From Polyangiaceae bacterium (lineage in GTDB: Bacteria; Myxococcota; Polyangia; Polyangiales; Polyangiaceae), in assembly GCA_025936205.1 (NCBI GenBank), contig JAICTU010000041.1, forward strand, positions 1-28,835: DNA of 28,835 bases, read 5' to 3'. Made by a program: the position numbers and the translations under genes. Shown here piece by piece: positions 1 through 9,562 of the stretch (its first letter is position 1; each line of letters opens with the position of its first letter). The notes below the pieces were generated by a model. It was not told the DNA's origin. It saw only the letters and a list, made by a program, of their open reading frames with translations, and searched no databases.

Positions 1-3000
1 ACGGTGGTGGCTCTCGGTTGCCGCGATTGCTCCGTGCAACGCCGCCATCAGAAGGTGCTGGAAGAGGCGCCGCCCTCGGGGCTGCCGCCGCTGATGATCC
101 GCGCGCTGAAGGAGAGCGCGGCCAGCCTCGCGCGCACGGCGGGCTACGTGGGCGCCGGCACGGTCGAGTTCCTGGTTCAGGGTCCCGATTACTTCTTCCT
201 GGAGATGAATCCGCGCCTGCAGGTCGAGCACGGCATCACCGAAGAGATCACCGGCACCGATCTGGTGCAGCTGCAGATCCGCATCGCCCGGGGCGAGCAC
301 CTGCCGCCGCTGGATCTGACGGAGCGCGGCTATTCGATCGAGGCGCGCGTGTGCGCCGAGGATCCAGACGCTGGTTTCGTGCCGGCGCCAGGCCGCATCG
401 CGCGCTTCGACCCTGCGCTCGGTCCGCGCCTGCGCATCGATACCGGAGTCGCGCCCGGCAGCAGCGTTCCCCCCGATTTCGACTCGCTGATCGCCAAGGT
501 GATCGCGAGCGGCGATACGCGCGAGGAAGCGCGCGCCCGCCTGGTGTGCGCGCTGCGCGACTTCGATCTGGTGATCGAAGGCGGCGCCACCAACAAGAGC
601 TTCTTGCTCGAGCTGCTGGAGACGGACGCCTACAAGTCTGCCGAGACCGACACGGGCTGGCTCGATCGCTGGAACGAGAAGCGCGTCCCGCCGCGCCAGT
701 ACGCCGCCGAGGCGCTGGTGCTGGCCGCCATCCTCTCCTATCAGAAGGCGCGCGAGTCGCTGCGCACCAACTTCTTCGCCGACCCCGGCAATATCACGCA
801 CGATCGCATCCCGCCGTCGATCGGCATGGACATCGATCTCACGTATCAGGGGCAGCAGGCGCGCGTACACGTGTACGCCTCCGGCTCCTCGCAGTACCGC
901 GTGCACCTCGACGACCGTGCCGTCGCCGCCCAGCTTTCGGTGTCGGGTAGCCACGCTGCGCGGCTCTCGATCGCCGGGCAGCACCTGCGCGTGCTGTACG
1001 ACCTCAGCGACGCCAGCATCCGCGTCGAGGTCGAGGGGCGCGTGCACAAGTTCGGCCGGCAGACGGCCGGGCGCGTGACGGCGGCCACGCCGTCGATGGT
1101 GGTGGCGATCCACGTGCGCGAAGGCCAGCGCGTGGAAGCCGGGCAGACGCTGGGCTTGCTCGAAGCGATGAAGATGGAGATCAGCTTCGAGGCGCCGATC
1201 AGCGGCACCGTGGTCGAGGTCAGCGCGCGGCGCGGCCAGCAGGTGCGCGCCGGCGCCGTGCTGCTGGTGATCGATCCGGCGAGCGAGGACGGCTCCGAGA
1301 AGGGCGCCGCGCAAGGTAAGTTGCGCCTGCCGGACGAGCGCGACCCGCTCTCGGTGCTGTTCCTCGACGACGATCGCAACCCGTTGACCGTGCCGGATCT
1401 GATGCGCGCCAGCCAGGCGGACCTGGAGCAGGTGGATGCTGCCGTGTTCGCCGTGCGCGACGAGGTGCGGCGCGTGCTGCTCGGTTACGACGCCTTCAAT
1501 CAGCGCGTGGAGAGCTTGATCGCGCTGCTCGAGGCGCCGCTGCCGCGGGACCTGGGCAGCGAGTTCTCGGCCAAGCTGGCGCTGGTCCGGCACGAGCTGG
1601 TGGTGTTCGCCGATCTGGAGCGCCTGTTCTCGCGGCGCCAGTCGATGAGCGAGCAAGGCGAGCTGCTGCCCTCCAACAATGCCCAGCTGCGCACCTTCGT
1701 GCGCCGCATGCGCGCCTCCGGTACTGGCCTCGATGAAGCGTTCCTGGGCAAGGTCAAGGCGGCGCTCGCGCACTACGGCATCAACGAGCTCGACTACAGC
1801 GACCAGCTGGAGATCGCCGTGCTGCGCATGTTCGCCGCGCAGGCCAACCCGGACCTGCGCTTCCGCCTGGCGGGCGCGGTGCTGCAGCGAGTGCTCGCGC
1901 TGGTGGACGCCGGGCTCGACTTCCGCGGCGACGCGGGGCTCGAGACGGCGCTGACGCGCATCGCCTCGCTGCGCGGCCAGGTGCCGGACAGCATGTCGGA
2001 CGCGGCGATCTCCGCGACCTATCGCATCTTCCAGCGGCCGGAGCTGGAGCGCTCGGCGGTCCAGACCATCGCGCAGCTGGAGACCTGGCTCGGCGGTTCA
2101 TTGGGCTCGCGTGGCGATCGCGCCGGCACGCCGCCGGATGAGCTGCTGCGCGAGATCGCGCGCGCACCGCGCCGGCGTTTCCTGGAGATCGAGGGCTGGC
2201 TCACCAGCGACAGCGCCGCCAAGCGCGGCATCGCGCTCGCGGCCTTCGTGCGGCGGCTGTACGTGCCGCGCCAGCAGAGCTCGAGCTCAGCCAATCGTGA
2301 GGGCAGCGAGAGCCTGCGGCTCGAGCTCTCGGACGGCGACGTGGTGCTGGCGCGGGTCGCCACGGGAGAGAGCGTGGAAGCCGACGCGCGCGCCCTGCTG
2401 GAGCAGGCGCGCGGCGAGCGCCGGCCGCGCATCGAGCTGATCGTGCCCAGCGCGTCCGCAGAGCAGCGCGCGCAGAGCCGGGGTCGAGTGCTGGAGAGCG
2501 TGCAAGCGGCGCTGAGCGCCGGCGGCGTCTCCGGGCTGCGCTTCACGGTCTCGCTCCTGGCTCCGGGCGAGGCGGCCCTGCATGAGACCTGGCAGAGCGC
2601 GCCGCGCAGCGAAGCCGGCCCGCGCCCGCTGGAGCTGTTCGGGATGCACCCAGAGGCCGCGCAGCGCATCGATCTCTCGCGCTACGAGAGCTTCCATCTG
2701 GAGCGCCTGCCCGCCGGCGACGACATGTATTGCTTCTACGGCAAGAGCAAGGAGCTGCCCGACGACGAGCGCATCTTCGTGCTGGCCGATGTGCTGGATC
2801 GACCGGCTCAGGACGCCGTGGATACGGCGCTGTACGTGCCGATCTTCGAGCGCGCCTTCCACGAGGCGGCGCGCACGCTGCGCGGCTTGCTCTCGACGCG
2901 CGACCCCGGGCGACGGCTGCAATGGAACCGGGTGGTGCTGTTCCTGGCGCACCCGATGTTGCTCGATCGCCGCAGCGCCCAGGATCTGGCGCAGCGCCTG

Positions 3001-4944
3001 CACCCGGCCACGAGGGCTCTGGGTCTGGAGCGCGTCACGGTCCGCGTGCGCGTGATCGACCCGGTACGGCCCAAGCACCCGACCGAGGTGGAGCTGATCG
3101 TCAGCGATCTCTCGGGTGCAGGCATCGACGTGACCTGGCGCGAGCCGCATCGCGCACCGCTCGTGCCCGTGAACGATTACGTACGGCGCGTCGTGAACGC
3201 CAAGCGGCGCGGACTGATTTATCCCTACGAGATCATCCGCACGCTGGCGGTCACGGACGACCCCTCCTCGCAGCGGGTGGGCCGCAATCGCGCCACGATG
3301 GTGCTGCCGCGGGGCAGCTTCGCCGAATACGACCTGAGCCGTGACTCGGATCCGCCGCGCGCCGTGAGCGTGGCCGGTCGCGAGCCGGGCAAGAACTCGT
3401 CGTCGGTGGTGTTCGGCATCATCAGCACTCCGACCGAGAAGGTGCCCGAGGGCATGCGGCGCGTGCTGATCCTCTCGGACCCGACGCGCGACATGGGCGC
3501 GCTCGCCGCTCCGGAGTGCGACCGCATCGTGGCGGCCATCGACCTGGCCGAGCAGCTGTCGCTGCCGGTGGAGTGGCTGCCGGTCTCGAGCGGAGCGCGC
3601 ATCGCCATGGACAGCGGCACCGAGAACCTCGATGCCACCGCCCGCGTGGTGCGCCGGATCGTGACCTTCACGCAGAACAACGGCGTCATCCACATGATCA
3701 TCGCCGGCGTGAACGTGGGCGCGCAGAGCTACTGGGACTCGCTGGCCACGATGCTGCTGCACACGCGCGGGGTGCTGATCATGACCCCGCGCGCCTCGAT
3801 GGTGCTGACGGGGCGCGCGGCGCTGCTGGCGTCCGGCTCGGTGGCAGCCGAGGACGAGACGTCGATCGGCGGCTACGAGCGCGTGATGGGCCCCAACGGG
3901 CAGGCGCAGTACTTCGCCAGCGACCTCGGCGACGCCTATCGCATCCTGTACGAGCACTACTCGTACACCTACGTGGTGCCGGGCGAGAGCCGGCCACGTT
4001 CCCTGCACTCCAGCGACCCGATCGATCGCAACGTGCTGGAGAACCCGTACCGCGGCGACGGCTTCGAGAAGATCGGTGAGCTGTTCTCGGACAGCACCAA
4101 CCCGGGCAGAAAGAAGCCGTTTGCGATGCGCAGCCTGATGGCCGCCGTGATCGACCAGGACGGCGGCTGCCTGGAGCGCTGGCAGAGCCACACGGCGGCG
4201 GAGACGGCCATCGTCTGGGACGCGCATCTCGGTGGCCACCCGATCTGCTTGATCGGTATCGAGAGCCAGAACGTGCCGCGCTGGGGCTATCGCCCGCTCG
4301 ACGGCCCTGCCGACTGGAACGGCGGCACGCTGTTCCCGATGTCCTCCAAGAAAATCGCCCGGGCGCTGAACGCGGCCAGCAAGAATCGCCCGGCGGTGCT
4401 CCTGGCGAACCTGTCGGGCTTCGACGGCTCTCCGGAGTCGATGCGCAAGCTGCAGCTGGAGTACGGCGCCGAGATCGCCCGCGCCGTGGTCAACTTCGAG
4501 GGCCCGCTCGTGTTCCTCGTGGTCTCGCGCTACCACGGCGGCGCATATGTGGTGTTCTCGCGCGAGCTGAACCCCTCGCTGCGCGCCTTCGCCCTCGAGG
4601 GCTCGTACGCCTCCGTGATCGGCGGCGGACCGGCAGCAGCGGTGGTGTTCACGCGCGAGGTCCGGGCGCGCGTCGCCAACGATCCGCGCATCAAGGAGCG
4701 CGCACCCGCCAAGACGCCGGCCGAACGCATCGCGCGCGAAAAAGCGCTCGATGCCGTGAGGCTGGAGAAGCAGGCCGAGCTGGCGCAGGAATTTGACGGT
4801 ATTCACACCGTCCAGCGCGCCCGCGAGGTCGGCTCGCTGGAGGCGATCTTCCCTCCCCGCCAGCTGCGCCAGTGCCTGATCGAGGCGCTGAGCTCAACTG
4901 TCTGCACCGAGCCGCCCCGCGGCCCCAGCTCGCGGGAGAGCTGA
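1..4944 (+). CDS. Single-chain acetyl-/acyl-CoA carboxylase (biotin carboxylase + biotin carrier + carboxyltransferase), 5' truncated by window
   Basis: The protein carboxylates acyl-CoA (probably acetyl-CoA to malonyl-CoA) in the cytoplasm. The reading frame is open from base 1, so the start and most of the biotin carboxylase ATP-grasp lie upstream. Residues counted from base 1: the C-terminal half of biotin carboxylase is at about 1-220, with the RDCSVQRRHQK and EMNPRLQVEH motifs. The biotinyl domain is at about 360-430, with EAMKMEI and biotin-accepting Lys391. A long helical central region spans about 430-1110. The carboxyltransferase is at about 1120-1600, with MTPRASMVLTG and GGAYVVFSRELNPSLRAFA motifs. 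This order matches eukaryotic ACC rather than the usual separate bacterial AccA/B/C/D subunits. One oddity is EHGITE where the family usually has EHPVTE. The next gene begins 10 bases downstream. The domain calls are secure; acetyl-CoA as substrate is inferred from the architecture, and propionyl-CoA or another acyl-CoA is possible. Confidence 0.93.
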   Translation, partial: TVVALGCRDCSVQRRHQKVLEEAPPSGLPPLMIRALKESAASLARTAGYVGAGTVEFLVQGPDYFFLEMNPRLQVEHGITEEITGTDLVQLQIRIARGEHLPPLDLTERGYSIEARVCAEDPDAGFVPAPGRIARFDPALGPRLRIDTGVAPGSSVPPDFDSLIAKVIASGDTREEARARLVCALRDFDLVIEGGATNKSFLLELLETDAYKSAETDTGWLDRWNEKRVPPRQYAAEALVLAAILSYQKARESLRTNFFADPGNITHDRIPPSIGMDIDLTYQGQQARVHVYASGSSQYRVHLDDRAVAAQLSVSGSHAARLSIAGQHLRVLYDLSDASIRVEVEGRVHKFGRQTAGRVTAATPSMVVAIHVREGQRVEAGQTLGLLEAMKMEISFEAPISGTVVEVSARRGQQVRAGAVLLVIDPASEDGSEKGAAQGKLRLPDERDPLSVLFLDDDRNPLTVPDLMRASQADLEQVDAAVFAVRDEVRRVLLGYDAFNQRVESLIALLEAPLPRDLGSEFSAKLALVRHELVVFADLERLFSRRQSMSEQGELLPSNNAQLRTFVRRMRASGTGLDEAFLGKVKAALAHYGINELDYSDQLEIAVLRMFAAQANPDLRFRLAGAVLQRVLALVDAGLDFRGDAGLETALTRIASLRGQVPDSMSDAAISATYRIFQRPELERSAVQTIAQLETWLGGSLGSRGDRAGTPPDELLREIARAPRRRFLEIEGWLTSDSAAKRGIALAAFVRRLYVPRQQSSSSANREGSESLRLELSDGDVVLARVATGESVEADARALLEQARGERRPRIELIVPSASAEQRAQSRGRVLESVQAALSAGGVSGLRFTVSLLAPGEAALHETWQSAPRSEAGPRPLELFGMHPEAAQRIDLSRYESFHLERLPAGDDMYCFYGKSKELPDDERIFVLADVLDRPAQDAVDTALYVPIFERAFHEAARTLRGLLSTRDPGRRLQWNRVVLFLAHPMLLDRRSAQDLAQRLHPATRALGLERVTVRVRVIDPVRPKHPTEVELIVSDLSGAGIDVTWREPHRAPLVPVNDYVRRVVNAKRRGLIYPYEIIRTLAVTDDPSSQRVGRNRATMVLPRGSFAEYDLSRDSDPPRAVSVAGREPGKNSSSVVFGIISTPTEKVPEGMRRVLILSDPTRDMGALAAPECDRIVAAIDLAEQLSLPVEWLPVSSGARIAMDSGTENLDATARVVRRIVTFTQNNGVIHMIIAGVNVGAQSYWDSLATMLLHTRGVLIMTPRASMVLTGRAALLASGSVAAEDETSIGGYERVMGPNGQAQYFASDLGDAYRILYEHYSYTYVVPGESRPRSLHSSDPIDRNVLENPYRGDGFEKIGELFSDSTNPGRKKPFAMRSLMAAVIDQDGGCLERWQSHTAAETAIVWDAHLGGHPICLIGIESQNVPRWGYRPLDGPADWNGGTLFPMSSKKIARALNAASKNRPAVLLANLSGFDGSPESMRKLQLEYGAEIARAVVNFEGPLVFLVVSRYHGGAYVVFSRELNPSLRAFALEGSYASVIGGGPAAAVVFTREVRARVANDPRIKERAPAKTPAERIAREKALDAVRLEKQAELAQEFDGIHTVQRAREVGSLEAIFPPRQLRQCLIEALSSTVCTEPPRGPSSRES

Positions 4945-4954
4945 CGCGGCCGCC

Positions 4955-6049
4955 ATGCTGCGGATTTTGATCGAGGCGCACCACCCGGCGCACATCCATT
5001 TCTTCAAGTACGCGATCCGCATCTGGCAGGAGCGCGGCGACCGGGTGCTGCTGCTCGGGCGGGATCGCGACGTGATGCGGCGCCTGCTCTCGGCCTACGG
5101 CTGGATCCCGAGCGAGATCGTCAGCAGCACCGGCAAGGGCAACCGCTTTCCGCTACGCGAGATGCTACTGCGTCAGCTGGCGGTGGCGCGGGCCGTGCGC
5201 GAGTTCCGGCCCTCGCTGGTGCTGAGCTTGATGGGCAGCTACACGCAGGCCTCGCGCCTGCTGGGCGTGCCCAGCATCATCTTCACGGACAGCGAGTTCC
5301 AGAGCTTCAACCACCGCATCGCGCACCCGTTTGCGACGCGCATCTACACGCCGCGCTGCTTCTGGAAGCCGCTCGGGCCCAAGCAGCGCCGCTACCCGGG
5401 CTACCACGAGCTCGCCTTTCTGCACCCGGCGCGCTTCACGCCGCAAGCGGCCGTGCTGGAGCGGCTGAGCGTGAACCGCGCTCAGCCCGGGGCGCCCGCG
5501 AGCACGCCGGTTGCAAACGCAGCCGCGCACCCTGCGCCAAAAGAGTACGTGGTGATCCGCACCTCGGCCTGGAACACCTTGCACGATATCGGGCAATCGG
5601 GGCTCGGCACGCACTTCGACGATCTGATGGCGCTGCTCTTGCCGCGCTACTCGGTCTACATCGTGCCCGAGGGTGGGCAGCTGGCCGCGCGTTGGGCCGC
5701 GTATCGCCTCACGGTTCCGCCCGATGAGTATCACGATGTGCTGGGATTCGCGGCGCTCGTCATCACCGAAGGCGCTTCCACGGCGAGCGAGGCGGCGTGC
5801 CTGGGCGTGCCGTCGGTGTATGTGAACACGACCCGCCGTGGCTACCTGGAGGACCAGGAGCGCCGCTATCAGCTGGTCTTCAACTTCACGGATCCCGAGG
5901 CGGCCATGCGCAAAATTCGCGAGTTGCTGGCCTCACCGCCGCAGGCGAGCGAGCTCGAGAGCGCGCGCCAGCGGCTGATCGCGGAACACATCGACGTCAC
6001 CGATTATCTGGTCAGCGAACTCGACCGTTTTGCTGACGCGACCCTGTAA
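4955..6049 (+). CDS. DUF354-family, glycosyltransferase-like (GT-B fold) protein
   Basis: A 364-residue protein opening with MLRILIEAHHPAHIHFFKYAI, the characteristic N-terminus of the DUF354 family, whose members resemble GT-B glycosyltransferases such as UDP-GlcNAc 2-epimerases. The second Rossmann-like half carries PEGG (about residue 230) and then the ITEGASTASEAACLGVPSVYV stretch (about 270-290). This matches the nucleotide-sugar-binding region of GT-B enzymes. There is no signal peptide or clear transmembrane segment. Family members are often found in surface-polysaccharide loci, but the flanking genes here do not form such a cluster, so the substrate is unknown. The ATG lies 10 bases after the carboxylase stop without a strong Shine-Dalgarno sequence, so the two may be cotranscribed. 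Family membership is well supported; function is inference. Confidence 0.8.
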   Translation: MLRILIEAHHPAHIHFFKYAIRIWQERGDRVLLLGRDRDVMRRLLSAYGWIPSEIVSSTGKGNRFPLREMLLRQLAVARAVREFRPSLVLSLMGSYTQASRLLGVPSIIFTDSEFQSFNHRIAHPFATRIYTPRCFWKPLGPKQRRYPGYHELAFLHPARFTPQAAVLERLSVNRAQPGAPASTPVANAAAHPAPKEYVVIRTSAWNTLHDIGQSGLGTHFDDLMALLLPRYSVYIVPEGGQLAARWAAYRLTVPPDEYHDVLGFAALVITEGASTASEAACLGVPSVYVNTTRRGYLEDQERRYQLVFNFTDPEAAMRKIRELLASPPQASELESARQRLIAEHIDVTDYLVSELDRFADATL

Positions 6050-6100
6050 CGCCGATATCCGCGGCGCTCTCGGGGCGCCAGTTAATTCGGGAATTCGCGC

Positions 6101-6128
6101 CGGCACTGGAGCGCGTGCCGAACTTTTT
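6101..6128 (+). terminator. Possible intrinsic terminator after the DUF354 gene
   Basis: A 6-base-pair GC-rich stem (cggcac at 6101-6106 with gtgccg at 6115-6120, 8-base loop) is followed after three bases by a run of five T at 6124-6128. It sits 51 bases past the upstream stop. The stem is short. An alternative stem (gcgccgg 6097-6103 with ccggcgc 6131-6137) competes for the left arm. The rest of the 207-base gap 6050-6256 holds nothing I can name. Confidence 0.4.
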
Positions 6129-6256
6129 CCCCGGCGCGCAGCTTTTGCGTACCCGGGCGAGGAAATGAGCGCGAGAGCTTGGAGTCGAATCGCGATGCAA
6201 CACTGCTGGCGCTCGCCAACAGCTCGGCACGCCCCGTGCAGCAGACGAGCTTCACG

Positions 6257-9200
6257 ATGGGCGCGCGGCGACTGCCTCTTTGGGCTCCGTTAAGATCACA
6301 CTGGCTCGGCGCGGCACTGGGGGCGCTCGTCGGGCTGCTCGCCGCGTGTTCGAGCAACTCCACTCCGGCTCCGCTGGCTTCACCGACAGGCGACCTGAAC
6401 GAGGGCCCGAGCAGCGATCCATTGATCGGGCGCGCTTGTAACGAAGGTCAGACCGAGTCCTGCGCACTCACGCTCGGCGAGCATGACGGCATGCTCAGCT
6501 GCTATGAAGGCACGCGCACCTGCACGGGCGGAGCCTTCAGCGCGTGCGAGAACGGCACGGCGTTCACGCTGTCCCGCGACGAACTGAACCCCGAGGCGAT
6601 GCGTGCCAGCGGCCAGGGCGCGGATCTGCACCTGCTGGCGGCGGGCCCGGCGACGCCCGCGCCCCGGGACTGTCTCAACAACCCCTGCAACAGCTACTGC
6701 CGCGAGTTCAACGTGCAGCCGGACGCGGGCGTGAGCGCGGACCCCGACACGAGCGCGACGCCGCTGCAGATCTGGCCGGAAGGCAACCTCGCGGACTACC
6801 CCGCCACTTCGCTCGCGATCGGCATCCACGAGCCTTGCCAGATAGCGGGCGACTGCCAGTTCAACACGAGCTGCACCGATCCCGCGTACGGGGCTTGCGA
6901 GCACAGCGTGTGCAGCCAGGGCAGCGCGCTGATCCAGGGCTGCAGTCGCTGCGCCGATGCGGTGTGCGACCAGAATGCAGATTGCTGTGGCACCACGCCG
7001 GAGTGCCTCCACGATCCGTGCGATGGCTCGGGCGCCCCGCTCGACGCGCAATGCGATCCTTGTGTTGCAGCGGTGTGCGCCGCTCACTCCGAGTGCTGCC
7101 TGACGTCCTGGAACGATACCTGCGTCGGCTACGTCGCCACGCTGTGCGCGCCTTCCGGGCAGAGCTGTGGCTGCCCAGCAGGCAGCGTGGAGCTGGGCGG
7201 CGAGTGCGTGTACGCCGACCCGCGCCTCCGACTGGACTTCGACACGGCCGCCGCGGCCTGCTTCAATCTGACCTCCAGCGGCAACTGGAAATTGATCGAA
7301 GTGGACGACGCTGCCGAAAACGCGGCCGCCCAGCAGGTGCTCCAGAATGCTGGCGCGACCGCTGGCTGGCTCGGCGGCAACACGGCAGACGGCAATCTCT
7401 GGGGCTGGCGCGAGGGCGCCGACTTCTTTCAGAACGACGCGAGCGGCGGCACGCTGCTCGGTAGTTTCACCTACCAGAACTGGGGCAGCGGCCAGCCCAC
7501 TCCGGACGTCCCGGGCCACGCCATGGCGATGACCCCGAGCAGCGGCGAGTGGAAGGACGAGCAGCGCGAGGATCCGCTCGTGTTCGTGTGCGAGGGCCCG
7601 CGCTCGTTCCTGACGCCGCGCAAGCCCACCTTCAGCTGGAGCAGCAGCTGCGTGGATCTGGCCGTGAAGACCTGCGGTGTGGACTGCCCGGCAGGTATTC
7701 CCTTCGGCACCGGCGCGTGCGTACCGCGCCTGCCCACGGACCTCGACGCGCTCTGCACTTCCTTTGATCTGGCGCTGGGCGCCGGTTGCGACGACGCTGG
7801 CACAGCGGTCGTCCCGGTCTGCAATCACGGGCAGAAGGAAGCCCCCGCGGGTTTGCGGCTCAGCTTTTTGCCCCCCTCCGAGCTGGGCAAGGCCGTTCCC
7901 GACATGACGGGGGCCGGCGATTGCGCGCTGACCGAGGCAATTCCGCCGGGCCGCTGCGTCGTGGTCGAGAACTGCCCCGGGCTGGACCCGACCCTGGCCG
8001 GGGATCTGGCGCTGGTGGTGAATCCTCGCGACGGCAGCGAAGACACCGACGAGTGCCGCCTGGACGACAACTGGAGCGTGTACCAGCCCGTCACGTGCGG
8101 TGCGCCGATCTGCGAGGCCGGCACGTTCGACCTGCGCCAGGTGCAAAACCGCGACTGCACCGTGACGTTGCGCAACCCGCTCAGCATCGACGCTACTCAG
8201 GCGCGCGTGACCATTCAGGGCGACCTCCGGGAGCCGCACTGCGCGAAGGACGAAGAGCTGTGGGGCAACAGCTGCTACTTCTTCGCGCTCGATCCGGAGA
8301 CCTGGGACAACGCCGAGACGCAGTGCGAGGCCCGCGGCCCGGGCTGGACGCTGGTGGCGCTCAATTCGCCTGCGGAGAATGAGCACATCCGCAGCTCGAC
8401 GAACTCCTCGTTCGAGATCCAGATCGGTCTCAACGACAAGCCGCTCGAAGGCGACCACGAGTGGTCGAACGGCAGCTGCCGCAAGTACGACAACTGGGAA
8501 GTCGGCGCGCCCAATGACCCCATCCCGGGCAGCGAGCAGTGCGCGCGCCTGACTTCCGGGGATCGCTGGGATGACACCGAGTGCGATAACTTCCAGAGCC
8601 CCTACGTGTGCGAAGGCCCGGTGCTGGACGCCCAGGGCGCGTGCGGCGTGGGCGAGACGATGGGCCCCAGCGGCCGTTGCTACGTCCTCGCCTCCAAGGA
8701 AGTCATTTATCCCGAAGCCCTCGATCTGTGCAGCAAGCTCGGGGCCGGCTGGCAGTTGGCGCAGATCGACAGCGTCAAGACGAACGACTTCATGACCGGG
8801 CTGCTCAACTGCACGCCGGCCTGGGTCGGCGGGATCAGCACGACCATTCCCGCTGCCATCATCCCCCTGGGCGATCCGTGGATCGACGCGATCGGCAACT
8901 GGAACGGCTCCGCTTCGCCCGACGAGCAGCACGCGGTGCTGTGCGAGGGCCCCACCTCGACCGGCGCGCCCCGTCCGCTGACGCGGGTGGCGGACGCTGC
9001 CGCCTGCAAGGGCGTTGACCAGTTCTTCTTCGCCGGCGGACCGGTGGCTCCCGAGACGCTGCGCCTGTGTCCCACCACCTGCACCAGCGCCGCCTCCGAC
9101 CCCGGCGCGCGCCTCGACGTGGCGGTGCCGTGCGCCCCTCCCGCCAACCCGGTGCAGGCGACCACCGTCGACGGCATGTACTACGAGGCGGATTGCGAAG

Positions 9201-9538
9201 GCGGGAGCGTGATCTGGGACTTCTTCTACTATGACGCGGTGACGCCGGCGGACTCGCGCATCGAGTTCGAGATCCGTACCGCGCCGACGAAGGATCAGCT
9301 GATGGCGAACACCATCCCCTTCACGCCCATCGCGCAGGCGCATGCCATCCCCACGGATACGCAGCACTGCGACGTCAATCCGCCGAACTGCCCGATCGAC
9401 ATCTTCACCAAGCTGGGCAGCCCTGCGCAGCAATACCAGCAGCTGGAGCTGCGGGTGAAGATGATCCCGGGCTCCAGCGGTGAAGGCCCGCTGCTGCGCG
9501 ACTGGCGCGTGCGCTACTCCTGCCCTCCGTCTCAGTGA
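6257..9538 (+). CDS. Large lipoprotein with three C-type lectin-like domains
   Basis: A 1093-residue exported lipoprotein. The chosen ATG gives an ideal lipoprotein signal: basic MGARR start, hydrophobic core and lipobox L28-A-A-C31. A TTG at 6179 in frame would only add a poor N-terminal extension. After the anchor come Cys-rich segments (about 50-310) with repeated Cys clusters typical of myxobacterial surface proteins. Three C-type lectin-like domains follow, at about 317-445, 662-785 and 808-896. Each starts with a Cys near an aromatic residue and ends in a CEGP signature. The middle one is most canonical, with EWSNG, NWEVGAPND, EQCARL and WDD elements. The C-terminal 200 residues are not recognised. 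The likely site is the outer-membrane surface, binding glycans or proteins. The ligand is unknown, and many bacterial C-type lectin-like domains do not bind sugar. The rhomboid gene follows after 24 bases, which suggests cotranscription. Confidence 0.85.
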   Translation: MGARRLPLWAPLRSHWLGAALGALVGLLAACSSNSTPAPLASPTGDLNEGPSSDPLIGRACNEGQTESCALTLGEHDGMLSCYEGTRTCTGGAFSACENGTAFTLSRDELNPEAMRASGQGADLHLLAAGPATPAPRDCLNNPCNSYCREFNVQPDAGVSADPDTSATPLQIWPEGNLADYPATSLAIGIHEPCQIAGDCQFNTSCTDPAYGACEHSVCSQGSALIQGCSRCADAVCDQNADCCGTTPECLHDPCDGSGAPLDAQCDPCVAAVCAAHSECCLTSWNDTCVGYVATLCAPSGQSCGCPAGSVELGGECVYADPRLRLDFDTAAAACFNLTSSGNWKLIEVDDAAENAAAQQVLQNAGATAGWLGGNTADGNLWGWREGADFFQNDASGGTLLGSFTYQNWGSGQPTPDVPGHAMAMTPSSGEWKDEQREDPLVFVCEGPRSFLTPRKPTFSWSSSCVDLAVKTCGVDCPAGIPFGTGACVPRLPTDLDALCTSFDLALGAGCDDAGTAVVPVCNHGQKEAPAGLRLSFLPPSELGKAVPDMTGAGDCALTEAIPPGRCVVVENCPGLDPTLAGDLALVVNPRDGSEDTDECRLDDNWSVYQPVTCGAPICEAGTFDLRQVQNRDCTVTLRNPLSIDATQARVTIQGDLREPHCAKDEELWGNSCYFFALDPETWDNAETQCEARGPGWTLVALNSPAENEHIRSSTNSSFEIQIGLNDKPLEGDHEWSNGSCRKYDNWEVGAPNDPIPGSEQCARLTSGDRWDDTECDNFQSPYVCEGPVLDAQGACGVGETMGPSGRCYVLASKEVIYPEALDLCSKLGAGWQLAQIDSVKTNDFMTGLLNCTPAWVGGISTTIPAAIIPLGDPWIDAIGNWNGSASPDEQHAVLCEGPTSTGAPRPLTRVADAAACKGVDQFFFAGGPVAPETLRLCPTTCTSAASDPGARLDVAVPCAPPANPVQATTVDGMYYEADCEGGSVIWDFFYYDAVTPADSRIEFEIRTAPTKDQLMANTIPFTPIAQAHAIPTDTQHCDVNPPNCPIDIFTKLGSPAQQYQQLELRVKMIPGSSGEGPLLRDWRVRYSCPPSQ

Positions 9539-9550
9539 GTTCAGGGCGGC

Positions 9551-9556
9551 GGAGGG
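9551..9556 (+). promoter_or_regulatory. Ribosome binding site deciding the TTG start of the rhomboid gene
   Basis: GGAGGG lies six bases before the TTG at 9563. The next ATG in the region (9585) is out of frame, so this site supports TTG initiation. Confidence 0.6.
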
Positions 9557-9562
9557 TCTCGA

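Noticed and set aside
2287..4806. An 839-codon minus-strand open frame opposite the carboxylase
   Set aside because: The plus strand carries conserved carboxyltransferase motifs throughout; the minus frame is His/Arg/Val-rich with no family features.
6030..6293. A small plus-strand open frame with an ATG at 6165 preceded by GAGGAAA-like sequence
   Set aside because: The predicted peptide is short and Arg/Ala-rich and overlaps the signal peptide of the lectin lipoprotein in another frame; no support beyond the ribosome-site-like bases.
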